Source: Microstegium vimineum
Taxonomy: Eukaryota > Streptophyta > Magnoliopsida > Poales > Poaceae
Length of the DNA: 64,000 nt
Direction: 5' to 3'
Assembly: GCA_022036555.1 (NCBI GenBank)
Contig: CM039137.1
Coordinates: forward strand, 8,285,630-8,349,629
A program made the translations under genes and the position numbers. Positions 1 to 11,601 of this stretch are shown here, one piece after another (position 1 is the stretch's first letter; every line of letters begins with the position of its first letter). Below the pieces are notes generated by a model. That model was not told the origin of the DNA, did no database searches, and was given only the letters and a program-made list of their open reading frames with translations.

Positions 1-1435
1 CCGCGCCCAGACGAGGATGTTGTTGCCAGGTTTTATATTCAGTTACCTAGGGTCATCACTAATCTTAAAATTCACACATTATTAGAAGCAAACAATGTTC
101 GCAAAAAAAGAAGAAGCAAACAGTGGACTGGCTGTATATAGGAAACGGCCGTTTACCCGACGATGATCGAGATCCCTTCGGACAGACACATCTTTCTCAC
201 GTCACGCCTGAAGAATCTGACCACATGCTGAACAGCGACCGCTCATGTCCGTGTGCTGCACAGTGCCACGAAGAAGATATTGCACGCGGTACAGGGTTTC
301 GATCGCATAATCATGTACTATACTGCCCCACTTGTGGAGAACGAGCCATTCTAATGAGCGACTAAACAATGATTACCAATAGCAAGGCCAGTACATGCTA
401 TGCCAGGTGTAGTCAGGACTAAAGATAAGGTTGATGAACGACCAATAAAGCGCCCTAGCTCCATGACAAAAATGAGCAAGTAATGACCCGGCAAACCATT
501 CCTGCTCCGCCACAAGGTCTTTTCTGAAGGACCCAGAAATGATTAACAAAACCATATGATTCTCTGCATGAATCATGGATCAGAACGGTTCGTTTCCAAA
601 ACAGCAACGGCCAATGGGAATTGGAGTGGTAGGGTCGGCGGTGTGGCATGCAGCCCACAGAGGAGCTTCCGAGTTCCGATAATATCGCCACAGCCCACAG
701 AGGAGCTTGAGCTACACCCTTCTCCGCTCCTTCGGATCAGCATCGATCGCCACCAAACGCACGGAACTGATGAAATCGATAAAGCGATAAGCACCGTGCT
801 TAAACAAGTCGGGCTGAGTAGGACGATGGGAATTGATGCGACAAGACCTGTCTGCTAACGACCCAGCTCTACGCCGGGGAAGGGTAATTTACTAGTACTA
901 GTATTTGTGTCAATGTGTGTATAGGATATGCAGATTGATGAATGCAATACGAGTAAATAATCAACGGCTCTTGATTTACAAATCACCGTGAGTCATTTCC
1001 TGGCAAGCCAAATTAAACTTCAGTGCCACTGGTGGAAGCCAGGCAAAAAAATTCAGTGCTGGTCTGATGCACATGCACAATTACGGCGAAAGGAACATGT
1101 AACGTATTATAGGCTAAAAATCATCATCCTCAGTAAATAAACAAGACTTTCGAGTGGATTAGGTTGGCAAAAAGGGTTGCATATGTTGTACGTGCAGTTT
1201 TAACATTTGCCCGAGGAAACTTTTCAATCAGTCAACGTCTCAGGGATAACTCTCTCTGGCCATCCCCTAATGCTTAGGGATGAATTAAGATAGAGGTAAA
1301 TTAAAAAATTATTCCGGTGCATTGGCGTCATTCCACTTTCATCAAGATTATCATTACAACGTGATGAAACCAAAGTCAGTGACCTTTGTCTACCACCACT
1401 GTCAATTAATCACTGAATTAGCAGTTTCAAATGTG
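1..1435. other. Intergenic stretch, no supported gene
   Basis: Short open frames occur (for example 123-365 and 556-858), but I see no splice structure, domain or codon pattern that supports a gene. Base composition is mixed and no terminal repeats were recognised. Confidence 0.4.
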
Positions 1436-1520
1436 CTTGTGGGAATAGAATACATGTGTATATTTGTAGAGGTGAGTGTATGTGAGTATCTGTGATTTGA
1501 AAAAAAAGAAAAAGAGTATG
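1436..1520 (+). repeat. Tail of a truncated SINE copy
   Basis: A GTGAGTGTATGTGAGTATCTGTG-like stretch followed by an A-rich tail resembles the 3' end of the fuller SINE 30 bp downstream. The tRNA-like head is not visible upstream, so this looks like a 5'-truncated copy. Confidence 0.4.
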
Positions 1521-1546
1521 CTTCAACAACAATACAAAGTGCCATG

Positions 1547-1853
1547 ATATGTGCAAACTGAGCAAAGTTTAGTTGGTTTGGTCACTGTACGGGATGGAAC
1601 TGTGTTCACCAGGGTTTAAATCTTGACTTGGTCCAAATGTTCGCATTTATTTCAGAATTTAATGATGTTATACTATGGCAGACAATATACCAAACGATAA
1701 TGAGGCGTCTTTGGTGTTTCGTCAATTTCGAGATCTGCCGGTCCAACTTAGTCTCTCAGAGTTGCTTATAGAGTTAGGATGTACTTGTGTGCGTTCATTC
1801 AAGTAGGTGAGTATGTGCGTGTTGTAAGTGTCTGTGAGGTTTAGAAGAAAAAA
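1547..1853 (+). mobile_element. tRNA-derived SINE
   Basis: The head carries a Pol III A-box-like stretch (TTAGTTGGTTTGGTCA, about 1569-1584) and a B-box-like stretch (GGGTTTAAATCTTG, about 1612-1625), spaced as in tRNA-derived SINEs. The 3' end has the GTGAGTATGTGCGTGTTG region typical of grass SINEs, then an A-rich tail. The candidate target duplication is AAAGTGCCATG at 1536-1546 and AAAGTGTCATG at 1854-1864, with one mismatch. Family membership (Au or ZmSINE-like) is from memory and unverified. Confidence 0.6.
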
Positions 1854-1864
1854 AAAGTGTCATG

Positions 1865-4780
1865 GCATAGACGCATAGTTTAGGCCAAATAAGAGACCAC
1901 TGCTAATCACACTAGCAATATGCTGGCTTTATTTTTGCAGGGGCCTTTCAGCATCTTAGCAAGGCTCTAGGAGCAAAATTAGTAAATGGGCTATGGGAGG
2001 CTTTGCATCCTGCTGTATGAAACTATGCGTTCTGATGAAGCCCCCAAATTCCATATACGTTTCAGGTCAGCCACATGGCCCATATACAAATTAAAGCTAA
2101 ACCAACCTATCTGCCTACGTACCCACTTTGTATCAGGCCCAGCACTGCATCTCTTTGAGGAAGCCTTTTTCTAGTGCAGCCCTTTCAGGAGGCCTGCCCA
2201 AAGCCCGGACAGTCACTTGGGCCCAACGGCCCACTAAAAAAGCTTACCAGGAAAATAAATGGCCCATCAGATTATGTTTCAGAGATACTTTCAGTTTTAG
2301 GAAGAAAACATTTCACAGGAAAGAAAAGAAATGTTACGAGTTTCACCACGGGCGCAAAGTTGAGATCAAAAGAAGCGTTGGCAGTTGCCATGATCTCACA
2401 TAACTGTACCATCTTGTAACTCCAGTGTGCAATGTTCGTTCGGAAAAAAAAATGCAAAAGGGGCTTGAGAAAATTGACTCAAAGCGTGGTACGGTGATAG
2501 GCCTCTTAGCGGTTAGGCTCTGAAACCCATATGCAGGCAAATTATCATTTTAGCGTTTTCAGGCCAAGTGCCAGTTAGTTTTCACCAACCAAGAAGATTT
2601 TGCAAGAACCTGTGCAAAACGTCTCTCCAATGTAGATTTTTTTTTTCAGATACACATGTACATTGGCTTGCCTGGCAAACCGCGCTGCTTGCCCATTTGG
2701 CCGTCCTGGCAGACTGCGGGGGCGGGGGCACCCCACCAATCGCGCCGGCGCCGTGCGCTTGGCCGCACCGCAGTCCACGTTCCACGGCTCGGCAGGCGTG
2801 CCGCCTCTCGTCCCCTGCCTCTCCCACGAGGTCACAAGACGAATCACGTCCTGCCATTGCGCGCCGCGTGTTCCTCAGACGCGGCAGGCGTCCCCGCTAT
2901 CGTCGTTGCGACCATGTGATGCGCACGCGTGACGAGAGGCGCCCCCCGCCCAATTCTGCTATCGGGCTATCGGGTCAGCCGCTACTACTAGCCCTTTTAT
3001 TTCCAAGAAAAAGCGAGAGAAATTCACGTAGCCGCGACTCGCGAGGGCAAGGGGCGTCGGTCGCTCACTCGCACTCGCAGAGGCACGGTCGTCCCAGTGC
3101 CAGTGGCCGTCGGTGGGCCAATCGGCCATGAATTCCGCTCAGGTCACGGACTGTCGGCGGAGGCCGGAGTACATGTTCCGCGTGCCGCTCCTGTGATTAC
3201 GGGTAGCGGCAAGTCCGGCCGAAATACCAGATCCCAGTGGTGGTTGCTTTTCCTTCGGCTTTCTGATTCTGACGGTGGCTGCCCATTCTGATTGGAAGAC
3301 GAGGGCCGAGGTGAGAAATGGTTGTCGGCCATCTAATCTTAACCCCCCATAACCTGCAGCGATGACCTAATTCAACCAAGTTCAGATCGCAAGTACAGCA
3401 CGTGCAGTTGAGTTAATCGCAAGGAACGAACCCACAAACAGGAGGCAGATCGGGCTTCGATTCCCGGTCGCTTCGATGAGCTTAGGTGAACAGAAGCTGA
3501 AAGCGCAAGTAAGAAGCCCCTCTCTTCAGTGTTCAGTTTTCACCAAGAGAATATGGGGGAGAAAGAAAAGTCAACAAACAATAACCCCCCCGAGGTTAAA
3601 CCTAATACATGAACACCTGGGCTGGGCATGTACTGTCAAGTATGTGACCGCGCATTTGTTTGGTAATTAATCCGGAGTAACTAACTGTTGCCTGCATTTT
3701 GTAGCGTGGGCGCGTGGCACCCTTGACACCCGGCCCTGGCGTGGGACTGTATTTTATACACTGACTGCTTCATCTAAAGAAATACAGTACAGTGCCTGTG
3801 CCTGCATGGCTTCTTAAATGAGTTTGTTATTCTTGTGCAGCGTGTACTGCGCTGGACGTTAATTTACTCCTGTTGTTCGCTTTCACAAGCAACACCGAGA
3901 GATGGGCTCACCGCTCACTGTTGCTTGCACGCGATAAACTAACAGCTAGCTATCCTGAGAAAACATGTAACAGTAGTAATACTTGCTGCTAACAGCGCAG
4001 TAAATGCAGTAAAATGGGGATCGCGAAATGTTGGCAAACAAACGAGATCAAGGGACGAGGCCCCAGCTCACCATTCTCGGAAAGCAATAAACGTCAAGGA
4101 ACCGTCTGCGTCATAGGGTAAGTAGGGTGGTCCCAGGTTACCCAGATTTATCTCGTACGTACGTACGCTGGAGTTTAGGCTTTGGTCTCTGGAGACAGAG
4201 ATTTGGCGTCTCCACGGCCAAGTAATCTGAATTTTAGTTTGTAATGATCCTTGAAATAAGCAGAAGATTGCAACTACGGCAGTATGATCCCGCTTTGTTA
4301 ATGCTCTTTCATTTTGTCATGGAGCTGGTCTGACGACGATGGCACGACGAGCAGGAGAGATCTAGGGCAAAGGACCATGTTTCTGGCGCTGTGTTGCTTA
4401 AGTGGCGACTAGCATGTGGGCTCTCTATATGTCCTTTACCTGTCCTTAGGGGCGGTGCGCCTGTCTGCCTGAGATCTGAAGGAATCATGTGAACTGTGAC
4501 CTCATGGTGTGGCAACTTTCATATGCTCTTTCCTTACCATACTGTACATAGATTAATAGATAGAGTGCACTTATATGAGCAAATTTGGTAAAACTACATG
4601 TAAATTAGGATTTTGTTTTTCTACATAGTACATCCTTGGCGCGTCACGCATGCAAGCTGACACTGGGCGTATATTACGGTACTACCATCGTTATGCAGTG
4701 TACATGCGGTGCGGAAAACCCTATATCAAAAACAATAAATGGCAAATCACGCATTGCATTGAAGGCGGCAATTGGTATCG
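1865..4780. other. Intergenic stretch with a GC-rich segment
   Basis: No gene is supported. About 2690-3230 is GC-rich and open in several frames on both strands, but the peptides are low complexity and show no domain. It could be an old promoter or leader segment, or a decayed element. A GCTTCGATTCCCGG stretch near 3453 resembles a tRNA B box, but no tRNA folds around it. Confidence 0.35.
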
Positions 4781-4789
4781 GATCCATAA

Positions 4790-4796
4790 TATAAAG
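4790..4796 (+). promoter_or_regulatory. Candidate TATA box of the mannanase gene
   Basis: TATAAAG lies about 420 bp before the mannanase start codon, with a CAATTG-containing stretch about 20 bp upstream. The interval to 5215 is C/T-rich, as in many grass 5' leaders. Another weak candidate (GATAAAAAA) lies near 4867. The choice is an inference. Confidence 0.35.
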
Positions 4797-5214
4797 AATT
4801 AAAGAGGCATCCCACAACCACTCGAGTAGTCGAGTCTCTGCCTGTGTCTCTGGCCGACATTTTCGTGGATAAAAAACACCATTGCCACACTCCTGGGCCT
4901 GGACCTGGAGGTAGCCCGGTCTTGAGCTGCGCCTGCACGCCCTACAGAGGCCCAGAGTACAGTATTTTTCTATCAACTACCGCCGACGCCCAACGCAGAG
5001 CTGAGGAACCACTTGTCCTGTTTCCGCTGCCCTGCCAGTGCCAGCCCCTCCTACTTCAGTACTCCTCCTTCACAGTCCCCTCTTCTCCTCCCACTCCACT
5101 GTCCTCAGCTCCTGCCGCCCCACTCCACCTTCTGGAACATCTAGGGAGCAGCATCCCACCCACGCATGGTCACCCCATAGCCCTCCCCCCCCACCGACGC
5201 ACCGGCCGGCAGCA

Positions 5215-7231
5215 ATGGCGGTGGGCAGCGGCCTGGCCCTGTACCACGTCCTCGGCGTGGCCACCTGCGTGGCGCTGCTCTACTTCACCTTCGGCGAGGT
5301 GGACCTCCGCCACATCTCCCTCCCGTCCATGCCCGTCGTCTCCGTCTCCAGCCCCTCCTCCCGCGCGGCCGCCGTGGCGGCGCCCTTCGTGGAGCGGCGC
5401 GGCGCGCAGCTGTTCCTGGCCGGCCGGCCGTTCTACATCAACGGGTGGAACTCCTACTGGCTCATGGACCAGGCCGTGGAGCCGAGGTCCCGTGACCGCG
5501 TCTCCCGCATGTTCCGCACCGGCGCCGAGATGGGCCTCACCGTCTGCCGCTCCTGGGCCTTCAACGACGGCGCCTACAACGCCCTGCAGGTCTCCCCCGG
5601 CCACTTCGACGAGCGCGTCTTCAAGGTAAAAAAAGAAAAAAAAATTGCTCATTACTGCAGCGCAGCCGCCGCCGCCGCTGCCCCCCGTTAATTTTAGCCG
5701 GAAATGCCGCGCTTCTCTTGGGTGGTAGTGGTAATGGTAGCTAACTAACGGAGAGGAGACCGCATCAGGCGCTGGACCTGGTGGTCGTGGAGGCCGCGCG
5801 GCACGGGGTGCGGCTCATCCTCAGCCTGGCCAACAACCTGGAGGCGTACGGTGGGAAGACGCAGTACGTGCGGTGGGCGTGGGAGGAGGGCGTCGGCCTC
5901 TCCGCCTCCAACGATTCATTCTTCTACGACCCGGCCATCCGCGACTACTTCAAAGTCTACCTCAAGGTCAGCTCACGCCTCACCTCAGCTGGTTAATTCC
6001 TATTCCTATAGCTAGTTGTAATCCCAGCATCAATCTCGCCAGCTCGTGGAATTTGTTTACTGTGTGACAGGCACTGCAGTGTAATAGTACTGTACTGTAT
6101 ATCTAGTAGTAGTGTCGGTCACCACCGGTTTCATTCACCACGGGCGCAGCAGTGTCGGTCACCGGTTTTTCTTTTTACCGGCCAAATTAACCCCCACTAT
6201 TGACGGTTTTTGGGCGCAGACGCTGCTGACGAGGAAGAACCACTTGACAGGGGTGGAGTACAAGGACGACCCCACCATCCTGGCGTGGGAGCTGATGAAC
6301 GAGCCCCGCTGCACCACGGACCCATCCGGCGACACGCTGCAGGTGAGCGAGCGATGAGCCGCGTCCGGCGGCGTCAATCAATAGAGTTTCCATTGGTTGC
6401 GTTGCGTCGGTGACCGTGTGGCCCATTTCTTCGTCCTAATAATGCGTTATTGGTGGAAACGAATTACCAGCGCTGGATGGAGGAGATGGCGGCGTACGTC
6501 AAGTCCATTGACAAGAAGCATCTGCTCACCGTCGGCACCGAGGGGTTCTACGGGCCGACGAGCCCCCAGGAAAAGCTCAACGTCAATCCCGGCACTTGGA
6601 AGGACAACAACTACGGCTCCGACTTCATCCGCAACGCCAAGATCCCAGACATCGACTTCGCTTCCATCCACCTCTACCCTGACACCTGGTACGTAATTAT
6701 AACCATCCCAATCATACCGGGGGATCATTAGCATTCCCAGTGTGAGAGTGAATGAAGAATTATAAACGACTAAAGTACAGTAATAATGGTCTACTACGTA
6801 CGTGCAGGCTGCAGCAGCAGCACGCCACGGTGGACGAGAAGCTCAAGTTCGTGAAGCGGTGGGTGGCGTCCCACATCGAGGACGGCGACAGGGAGCTGGG
6901 CAAGCCGGTGCTCACCACCGAGTTCGGGCTGTCGCACCGCGCCGAGGGCTTCGACCGCTCCCACCGCGATGTCTTCTACAAGGCCGTCTACGACGTCGTC
7001 TACAGGTCGGCGTCCCGCGGCGGCGCCGGCGCCGGCGCCTTCGTGTGGCAGCTCGCCGTGGAGGACATGGAGGAGTTCCACGACGACTTCTCCGTCGTGC
7101 CCAGCGAGCACCCGTCGCTGCACAGGCTTATCAAGTCGCAGTCGTGCAGGCTGGCCAAGCTCAGGCGCGGGGTCGCGGGGGAGGAGGCCAAGCGGACGCT
7201 GTCGGTGTGTGCCGCCGGCGGCTCGTCCTAG
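5215..7231 (+). CDS. MAN: Mannan endo-1,4-beta-mannosidase (GH5), five exons
   Basis: The enzyme hydrolyses internal beta-1,4-mannosyl bonds of mannans in the cell wall. Exons are 5215-5625, 5769-5966, 6220-6342, 6471-6688 and 6808-7231; all junctions are GT-AG and in frame, giving 457 residues, normal for plant endo-mannanases. Residues about 7-27 form a hydrophobic signal peptide or anchor. The GH5 core starts around residue 60 and carries NGWNSYWLM (76-84). The acid/base glutamate is E231 in LMNEPR, and the nucleophile is E355 in TTEFG. A Gly/Ala run (GGAGAGA) precedes the conserved FVWQL. The start at 5215 was chosen because it opens directly onto the hydrophobic segment; upstream ATGs in other frames lie in the leader. 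No frameshift or stop is present. It is probably the orthologue of the mannanase near rice D10, an inference from memory. Confidence 0.93.
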
Positions 7232-8075
7232 GAGGCGACGCCGACGCGCGGTGTGCACAGACCCCATCTCCATTTCCACGCGTCATTTCAGCTTTTGTTG
7301 CGCTGCGCCCAGGGGCCAGGGCGAGGTTTTTTGTCGTTGTTTTGTCCTCCGAATCGAGCGAGTGGTGAAGTGTGTCAGAAATAGATCCACGAAAAAATGA
7401 AATACTAGAAGGCAACCAAAAAAAAAAAAGTGTGTTGCCTTGCCTGCCTCGTGAGGCTTGAGTGGTGCTGTGGCTGGATTCGTTTGTCGCCAGCAGTAGC
7501 ACCGACGCCTCACGCCTGCGGAATCGCAGATCGGCATAGATAAGCTACAGTTTCCGCCTTGTGCGTGCAACTGTACGGTAGATGCCCTTGACCTTTGGCT
7601 TTGATATGTACTGTACTGTAGAGTCATCGTCGAGTGGCATCCAATGGTTAATAGTCGTCCATATATAATGTATTTCTGGAATCTGGACATTGGATTTTTA
7701 TATATATAGCTGTATAAGCATATAAGAGGACAAAAAGCATAGAAACGGAGAACTCATGTTCAGACATGTCGTCGTTCTACTACCTCTCTCTGAAATAAAT
7801 AGAATCATTCTCGTTTCATTAGAAATTAACTCTTTGTTTTAACTTTACCAATTATATATAAAAAGACATTAAAGGTCTGTTTGTTTGGATGTAGATATTG
7901 AGCTGATAGAATTGAATTGAGTGACAATATCAATTGAGACTTGTATTAGAAATGTGTTGTAATACCAAATCTGTTGTTTGGATATTGATGGATTTGGTAG
8001 CTGGAATCTAGTGACTAAGTAAATATACGAATTTATGTTTGGATGAAATTGATTTCTCTGATCTCTACACAATTA
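7232..8075 (+). other. Mannanase 3' UTR and downstream spacer
   Basis: This follows the TAG stop. An AATAAA at 7794-7799 could serve polyadenylation but is 560 bp downstream, so nearer, weaker signals are as likely. About 7870-8070 is AT-rich and may be an old MITE, without clear ends. Confidence 0.35.
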
Positions 8076-8280
8076 GGGCACTCTCAATGCAAACTCTATC
8101 TTAGAGTCTAAACCTATTTATTACCTCGAATATTGTGGACTTAGAGTCTACATAAGACTTAGAGTCTTGTTTTTCATCATCTCTTTTCAATAAATATACT
8201 GTCACATCAGCATTATGTCATAAATAAATAGTAATAAATAATCTTGAACTCTATGATACAGTCTTGCATTGGGAGTGCTC
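8076..8280. mobile_element. Tourist-type MITE (PIF/Harbinger)
   Basis: The terminal inverted repeats are GGGCACTCTCAATGCAA at the left and, reading inward from the right, GAGCACTCCCAATGCAAG. Both ends are flanked by TTA (8073-8075 and 8281-8283), the usual Tourist target duplication. It is 205 bp long, AT-rich inside and has no coding capacity. Confidence 0.75.
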
Positions 8281-8952
8281 TTAGACCGCGAGCAAGATTG
8301 GGCACGGCCCCGGTAGCGGTGACACAGAGGAAGGCGGCAAGTGGGCTCAGTCATGGTCCCTCCGACACGGAGGAAGGCGGTGAGTGAGCAAGGGAACGGC
8401 CCCGGCGGAGTGGAGAAAGGCTGCGGAGCGGGATCCTACACGACCCAGGCAGCACAAATGCCGACCGTGAGCGGTTTGGCCGGTTGGGAATGCCATCTCA
8501 ACGAGTGTATGTACTTGTCTTCTTATAAGGTTTGTTTAAATAGAGTTTTATCAAAGTTTGATAATATTAAATGTGCTGATGTGTCATTATATCATGAAGA
8601 GAGATGATGAAAGTTGTATGAGAGTAGAGATAGTTTTATAGGGATAAAACCCCTCTACACTGTTTTCAAAATATGAATACGTTGTAAACTGAGACATGAA
8701 ACTCATACTGAAGATGCCCTATGTGCGATCATAAAAACTGTAACAGTTTACCCTCACTCTGCATTTGTGGTAAGTAATTTAATTCAGGGAGAATTTTACA
8801 TCTTCCAATGCTTCTGCTGCTACTGCATGCATGGTTCTCCTCAAGACAGTACCTGTGAAGAAGAGCCAATACGATTCAAAGATCTACCCAATAAGTTCCC
8901 AAAAGCATTGCCTGATACCCCAGCTTACCAAATAAAAATGTCCTGACATTAC
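8281..8952. other. Spacer, GC-rich then AT-rich, no gene
   Basis: About 8285-8440 is GC-rich with a repeated GGAGGAAGGCGG motif. The rest is AT-rich and partly resembles a decayed MITE, ending near 8720 in GAAGATGCCCTA. No gene is supported. Confidence 0.3.
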
Positions 8953-9070
8953 CTTTTTAGCACCCTCTTTCTTCAGTTTAGTAACATGGTAGGTCATAGC
9001 GAAGACATCACACATGTCAATGGAATCAAGAAATCCGACCTTGTCGTTCCAATCCAAGCAAATTCTTCCC
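8953..9070 (-). other. Orphan exon-like segment, function not recognised
   Basis: On the minus strand an open segment of about 39 codons is bounded by a good acceptor (TTGTTGTAG before 9070) and a good donor (AAG then GTAATG after 8953). Its peptide contains CLDWNDKVGFLDSIDMCDVF and then AMTYHVTKLKKEGAKK. Composition and splice borders look like a real exon, but no convincing partner exon was found nearby. It may be a relic of a broken gene or a fragment carried by a transposon. I do not recognise the family. Confidence 0.3.
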
Positions 9071-9214
9071 CTACAACAAATAACAAGGGAAATGAACGAG
9101 TACAAAGGATTGTTTTTACATGCATATGGAATTTAATTTCTCAAATATTTTTTTCAAAAAATGGAATTAAATAAATCATGAAAGTATAGAGCCGATGTCC
9201 TATATGGTCACAAG

Positions 9215-9480
9215 CAAAGGCATGTTTGACACAGCTGAACTCCACTAGTGAAACTGAAATTTTAGAAAATAGTTTCATAAACAATGAAGCGAAGCTATTT
9301 TTTTAAAAAAACTATTTGATAAAACAACTTATGCACGGTGAGAGAGAGAGAAATGAACGAGAGAGCTAAGATGATTCATCACAACTTATGTCTTTGTCTA
9401 TGTGAGAGAAGGAACATAGAAAATAACTGTTTAGCAAAGAAAAAAAAACAGCTCACGGAAGCTCCACCAAACATGCTTTA
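9215..9480. mobile_element. MITE with ATGTTTG terminal repeats
   Basis: The left end reads AAAGGCATGTTTGACACAGC and the right end, read inward, TAAAGCATGTTTGGTGGAGC, giving an imperfect inverted repeat around 266 bp of non-coding AT-rich sequence. No convincing target duplication was identified, so the superfamily (hAT or other) is open. Confidence 0.5.
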
Positions 9481-10289
9481 AATTTCAAGAGTCGGATAGC
9501 AAGAAAGTACTGTAATCATGAAAGTCTTGCATGTTTTTAGCAAGTCTGAACCCGCAAAGCTGAGTTCGACCGCTGCGGCAGCATGTGGGCTGTCCGCAAC
9601 ACAGTCCGCTTGCATCCGGGCCTTGGTCTGTACATTGCTTAGGCGGGGCTACAATTTCTGCAGATGCTACCACGCGCCTTGGGGGCCTGTATCATGCGAA
9701 GCCTAGCTCGGCCGGCTGCTGGCCCAAGCTTCTGAGGGCCAAATTTGGGCCACACAAAGCTGCTGGCGGTTTCTTCGCGTGCCACAAAAATCACCAGTGA
9801 CGGTGGGCCTTGCTAAAAAAAAAAGGAAAGTTCGGAATTTCTAATTATCAGTCGGCTGTTTTTTATTTCCCCATCCTCATCGGTCGAATCTTTCTGTGGG
9901 CTGCATTGTTTACATGGGCTGCCTTCTGGTCCAGCCCACTCCTCTCTTCCCTTCGGCTTCCTCCTGTTATTCCCGAAGCGGAGCGCGGCTTAACTTTGAT
10001 TTATCAAAAAATCAATTACTTACTCCAGTGTAGTGTACATTATCAGTTCGTATGTTTGGTTCGGTACCTTAGTAGTACTTTACAATACTTCTGTAATTGT
10101 GTTAACTTCAGTAGCTCAATTGGCACAATTTCTTTTACTATTATTATTTGGACAAATTCTTTTTGTTCAATATTAGATTTATTTCAGATTTTTAGTTTGT
10201 GTGAACTTCTGACTTGGTTTCTCTGTACCTGTGTCGCTCCTATATATGTTTAGTATTCTGGCAGGTCACAGTAGCACGTCGTTGTGCTT
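9481..10289. other. Intergenic stretch, no gene
   Basis: About 9540-10000 is moderately GC-rich and the rest AT-rich. The longest open frame (9810-10253) is low complexity and hydrophobic, with no recognisable domain. I see nothing to annotate. Confidence 0.3.
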
Positions 10290-10670
10290 TTAAAGTTCAG
10301 GTCCAGTAGATTATTGGTTCATTTATTGTTATTTTCAGTATTAGTTTTGTTCAAGTTCATGTGAAGCACGGACTATTTTCAGTTTAAGTTCAGTTCAAGT
10401 CCGTATAATATATTTTCAGTTTTACTTTAGGTTCAGTTAAATTTCAGGTTAAGTTTTGTAGAACCTATTTTTAGTTTAATTTCAGTTCAAGTCCAACAAG
10501 TTCAGGTCAAGTTTAGTGTAGGTTATTTTCAGTTTTAGTGTTCAATTCAAGTCCAGCAAGTTCAGGTCAAGTTTAGTGTAGCCTGCGTTTCAAAAAAAAA
10601 AGTTTAGTGTAGCCTATTTTCAGTTTTAGTTCACTTCAAGTCCAGTAGAATTTATTTTCAGGACATGTAT
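10290..10670. repeat. Degenerate minisatellite (TTCAGTTCAAGTCCAG-type)
   Basis: Variants of a 30-50 bp unit containing TTTTCAGTTTTAGTTCA and TTCAAGTCCAGCAAG recur about eight times with substitutions and indels. A related stretch reappears at about 12940-12980, on the far side of the inserted CACTA element, so the array probably extended further before that insertion. Confidence 0.55.
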
Positions 10671-10867
10671 CCATCGACTTGAGCTTGCTCCTGCTAGCAT
10701 TTATTTTAGTTCACTTTTAGTAATGTGATTGTTCTCCTCTAGGTGCTATACTTATTAAAGAGTTTCCACTTAAGAGAGTGTTGGGTACTCAATTCTTGCC
10801 TCAGTTGTGTGTGAGTTTAAGTCCAGTTTCTTGAACCAGGCTTGCCCATTTAGCATTTTCAGAATTA

Positions 10868-11127
10868 CTCCCTTCATCCCAAATTGTAAGTCATTCCAAG
10901 AATCTTGGAGAGTCAAAGTTTCTCAAGTTTGACCAAACTTATATAACAATATAATAATATTTATGATGTCAAATAAGTATCATTAGATTCGTTATCAATT
11001 ATATTTTTATATTATACCTATTTGATGTTATAAATCTTTATAGTTTTGTCTATAATTCTTGGTCAAACTTGAGATGCTTTGACTCTCCAAGATTCTTGGA
11101 ATGACTTACAATTTGGGATGGAGGGAG
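10868..11127. mobile_element. Stowaway MITE
   Basis: Near-perfect long terminal inverted repeats begin CTCCCTTCATCCCAAATTG and end with the complement (CAATTTGGGATGGAGGGAG), flanked by TA on both sides. The arms of about 70 bp would fold into a long hairpin. No coding capacity. Confidence 0.88.
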
Positions 11128-11129
11128 TA

Positions 11130-11600
11130 CATTTTACTCATACACCTAATAGCTAAATCTAAAAATATTTGAATTGAAATCTTCAGTGTTGTGCTTGTGT
11201 AGTTTAAGTGCGATGCTACTTGTACCTGTGTGACCATGTGAAACATTATATTTCGGTTTAATATCTAGTTCCAAGTTATTTTTTCCAGCAGATTATTGTA
11301 GATGTGTAAGTATGCTCAATCTTTTATTATATATAACATGGAAACAACACGGATTAAGCGATGCACATGGCACAACTAAGAGTCTTCCATGTATCAGACT
11401 GAGAGTCTAGTCCATTGAGTTCTCCGTCTAGATACCCCAGCAGTTGTTAACACCCACAAAATTCTGAATTCTTTTAAGACTGAATTCTTTTACTTTGTGG
11501 CTTTTAGATAATCTTGTCACATTGTCACATAGAAAAAAAACAAAACAAAGTGACTCGTGAATTTCTCCCTTGTTTCACGAATGGTGAAGCAAGTCATATG
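11130..11600. other. AT-rich spacer, no gene
   Basis: No gene, terminal repeat or array is recognisable between the Stowaway element and the CACTA element. Confidence 0.3.
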
Positions 11601-11601
11601 T

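Noticed and set aside
2568..3131. 187-codon open frame in the GC-rich patch near 2.6-3.1 kb
   Set aside because: Arg/Pro/Ala-rich, with competing frames on both strands and no domain or intron structure.
3440..3475. Possible tRNA gene (B-box-like GCTTCGATTCCCGG)
   Set aside because: No A box at the right distance and no acceptor stem.
4844..5629. Long open frame overlapping mannanase exon 1 in another frame
   Set aside because: It is Pro/Ser/Arg-rich, a shadow of GC-rich coding sequence and leader; the frame with GH5 motifs is the real one.
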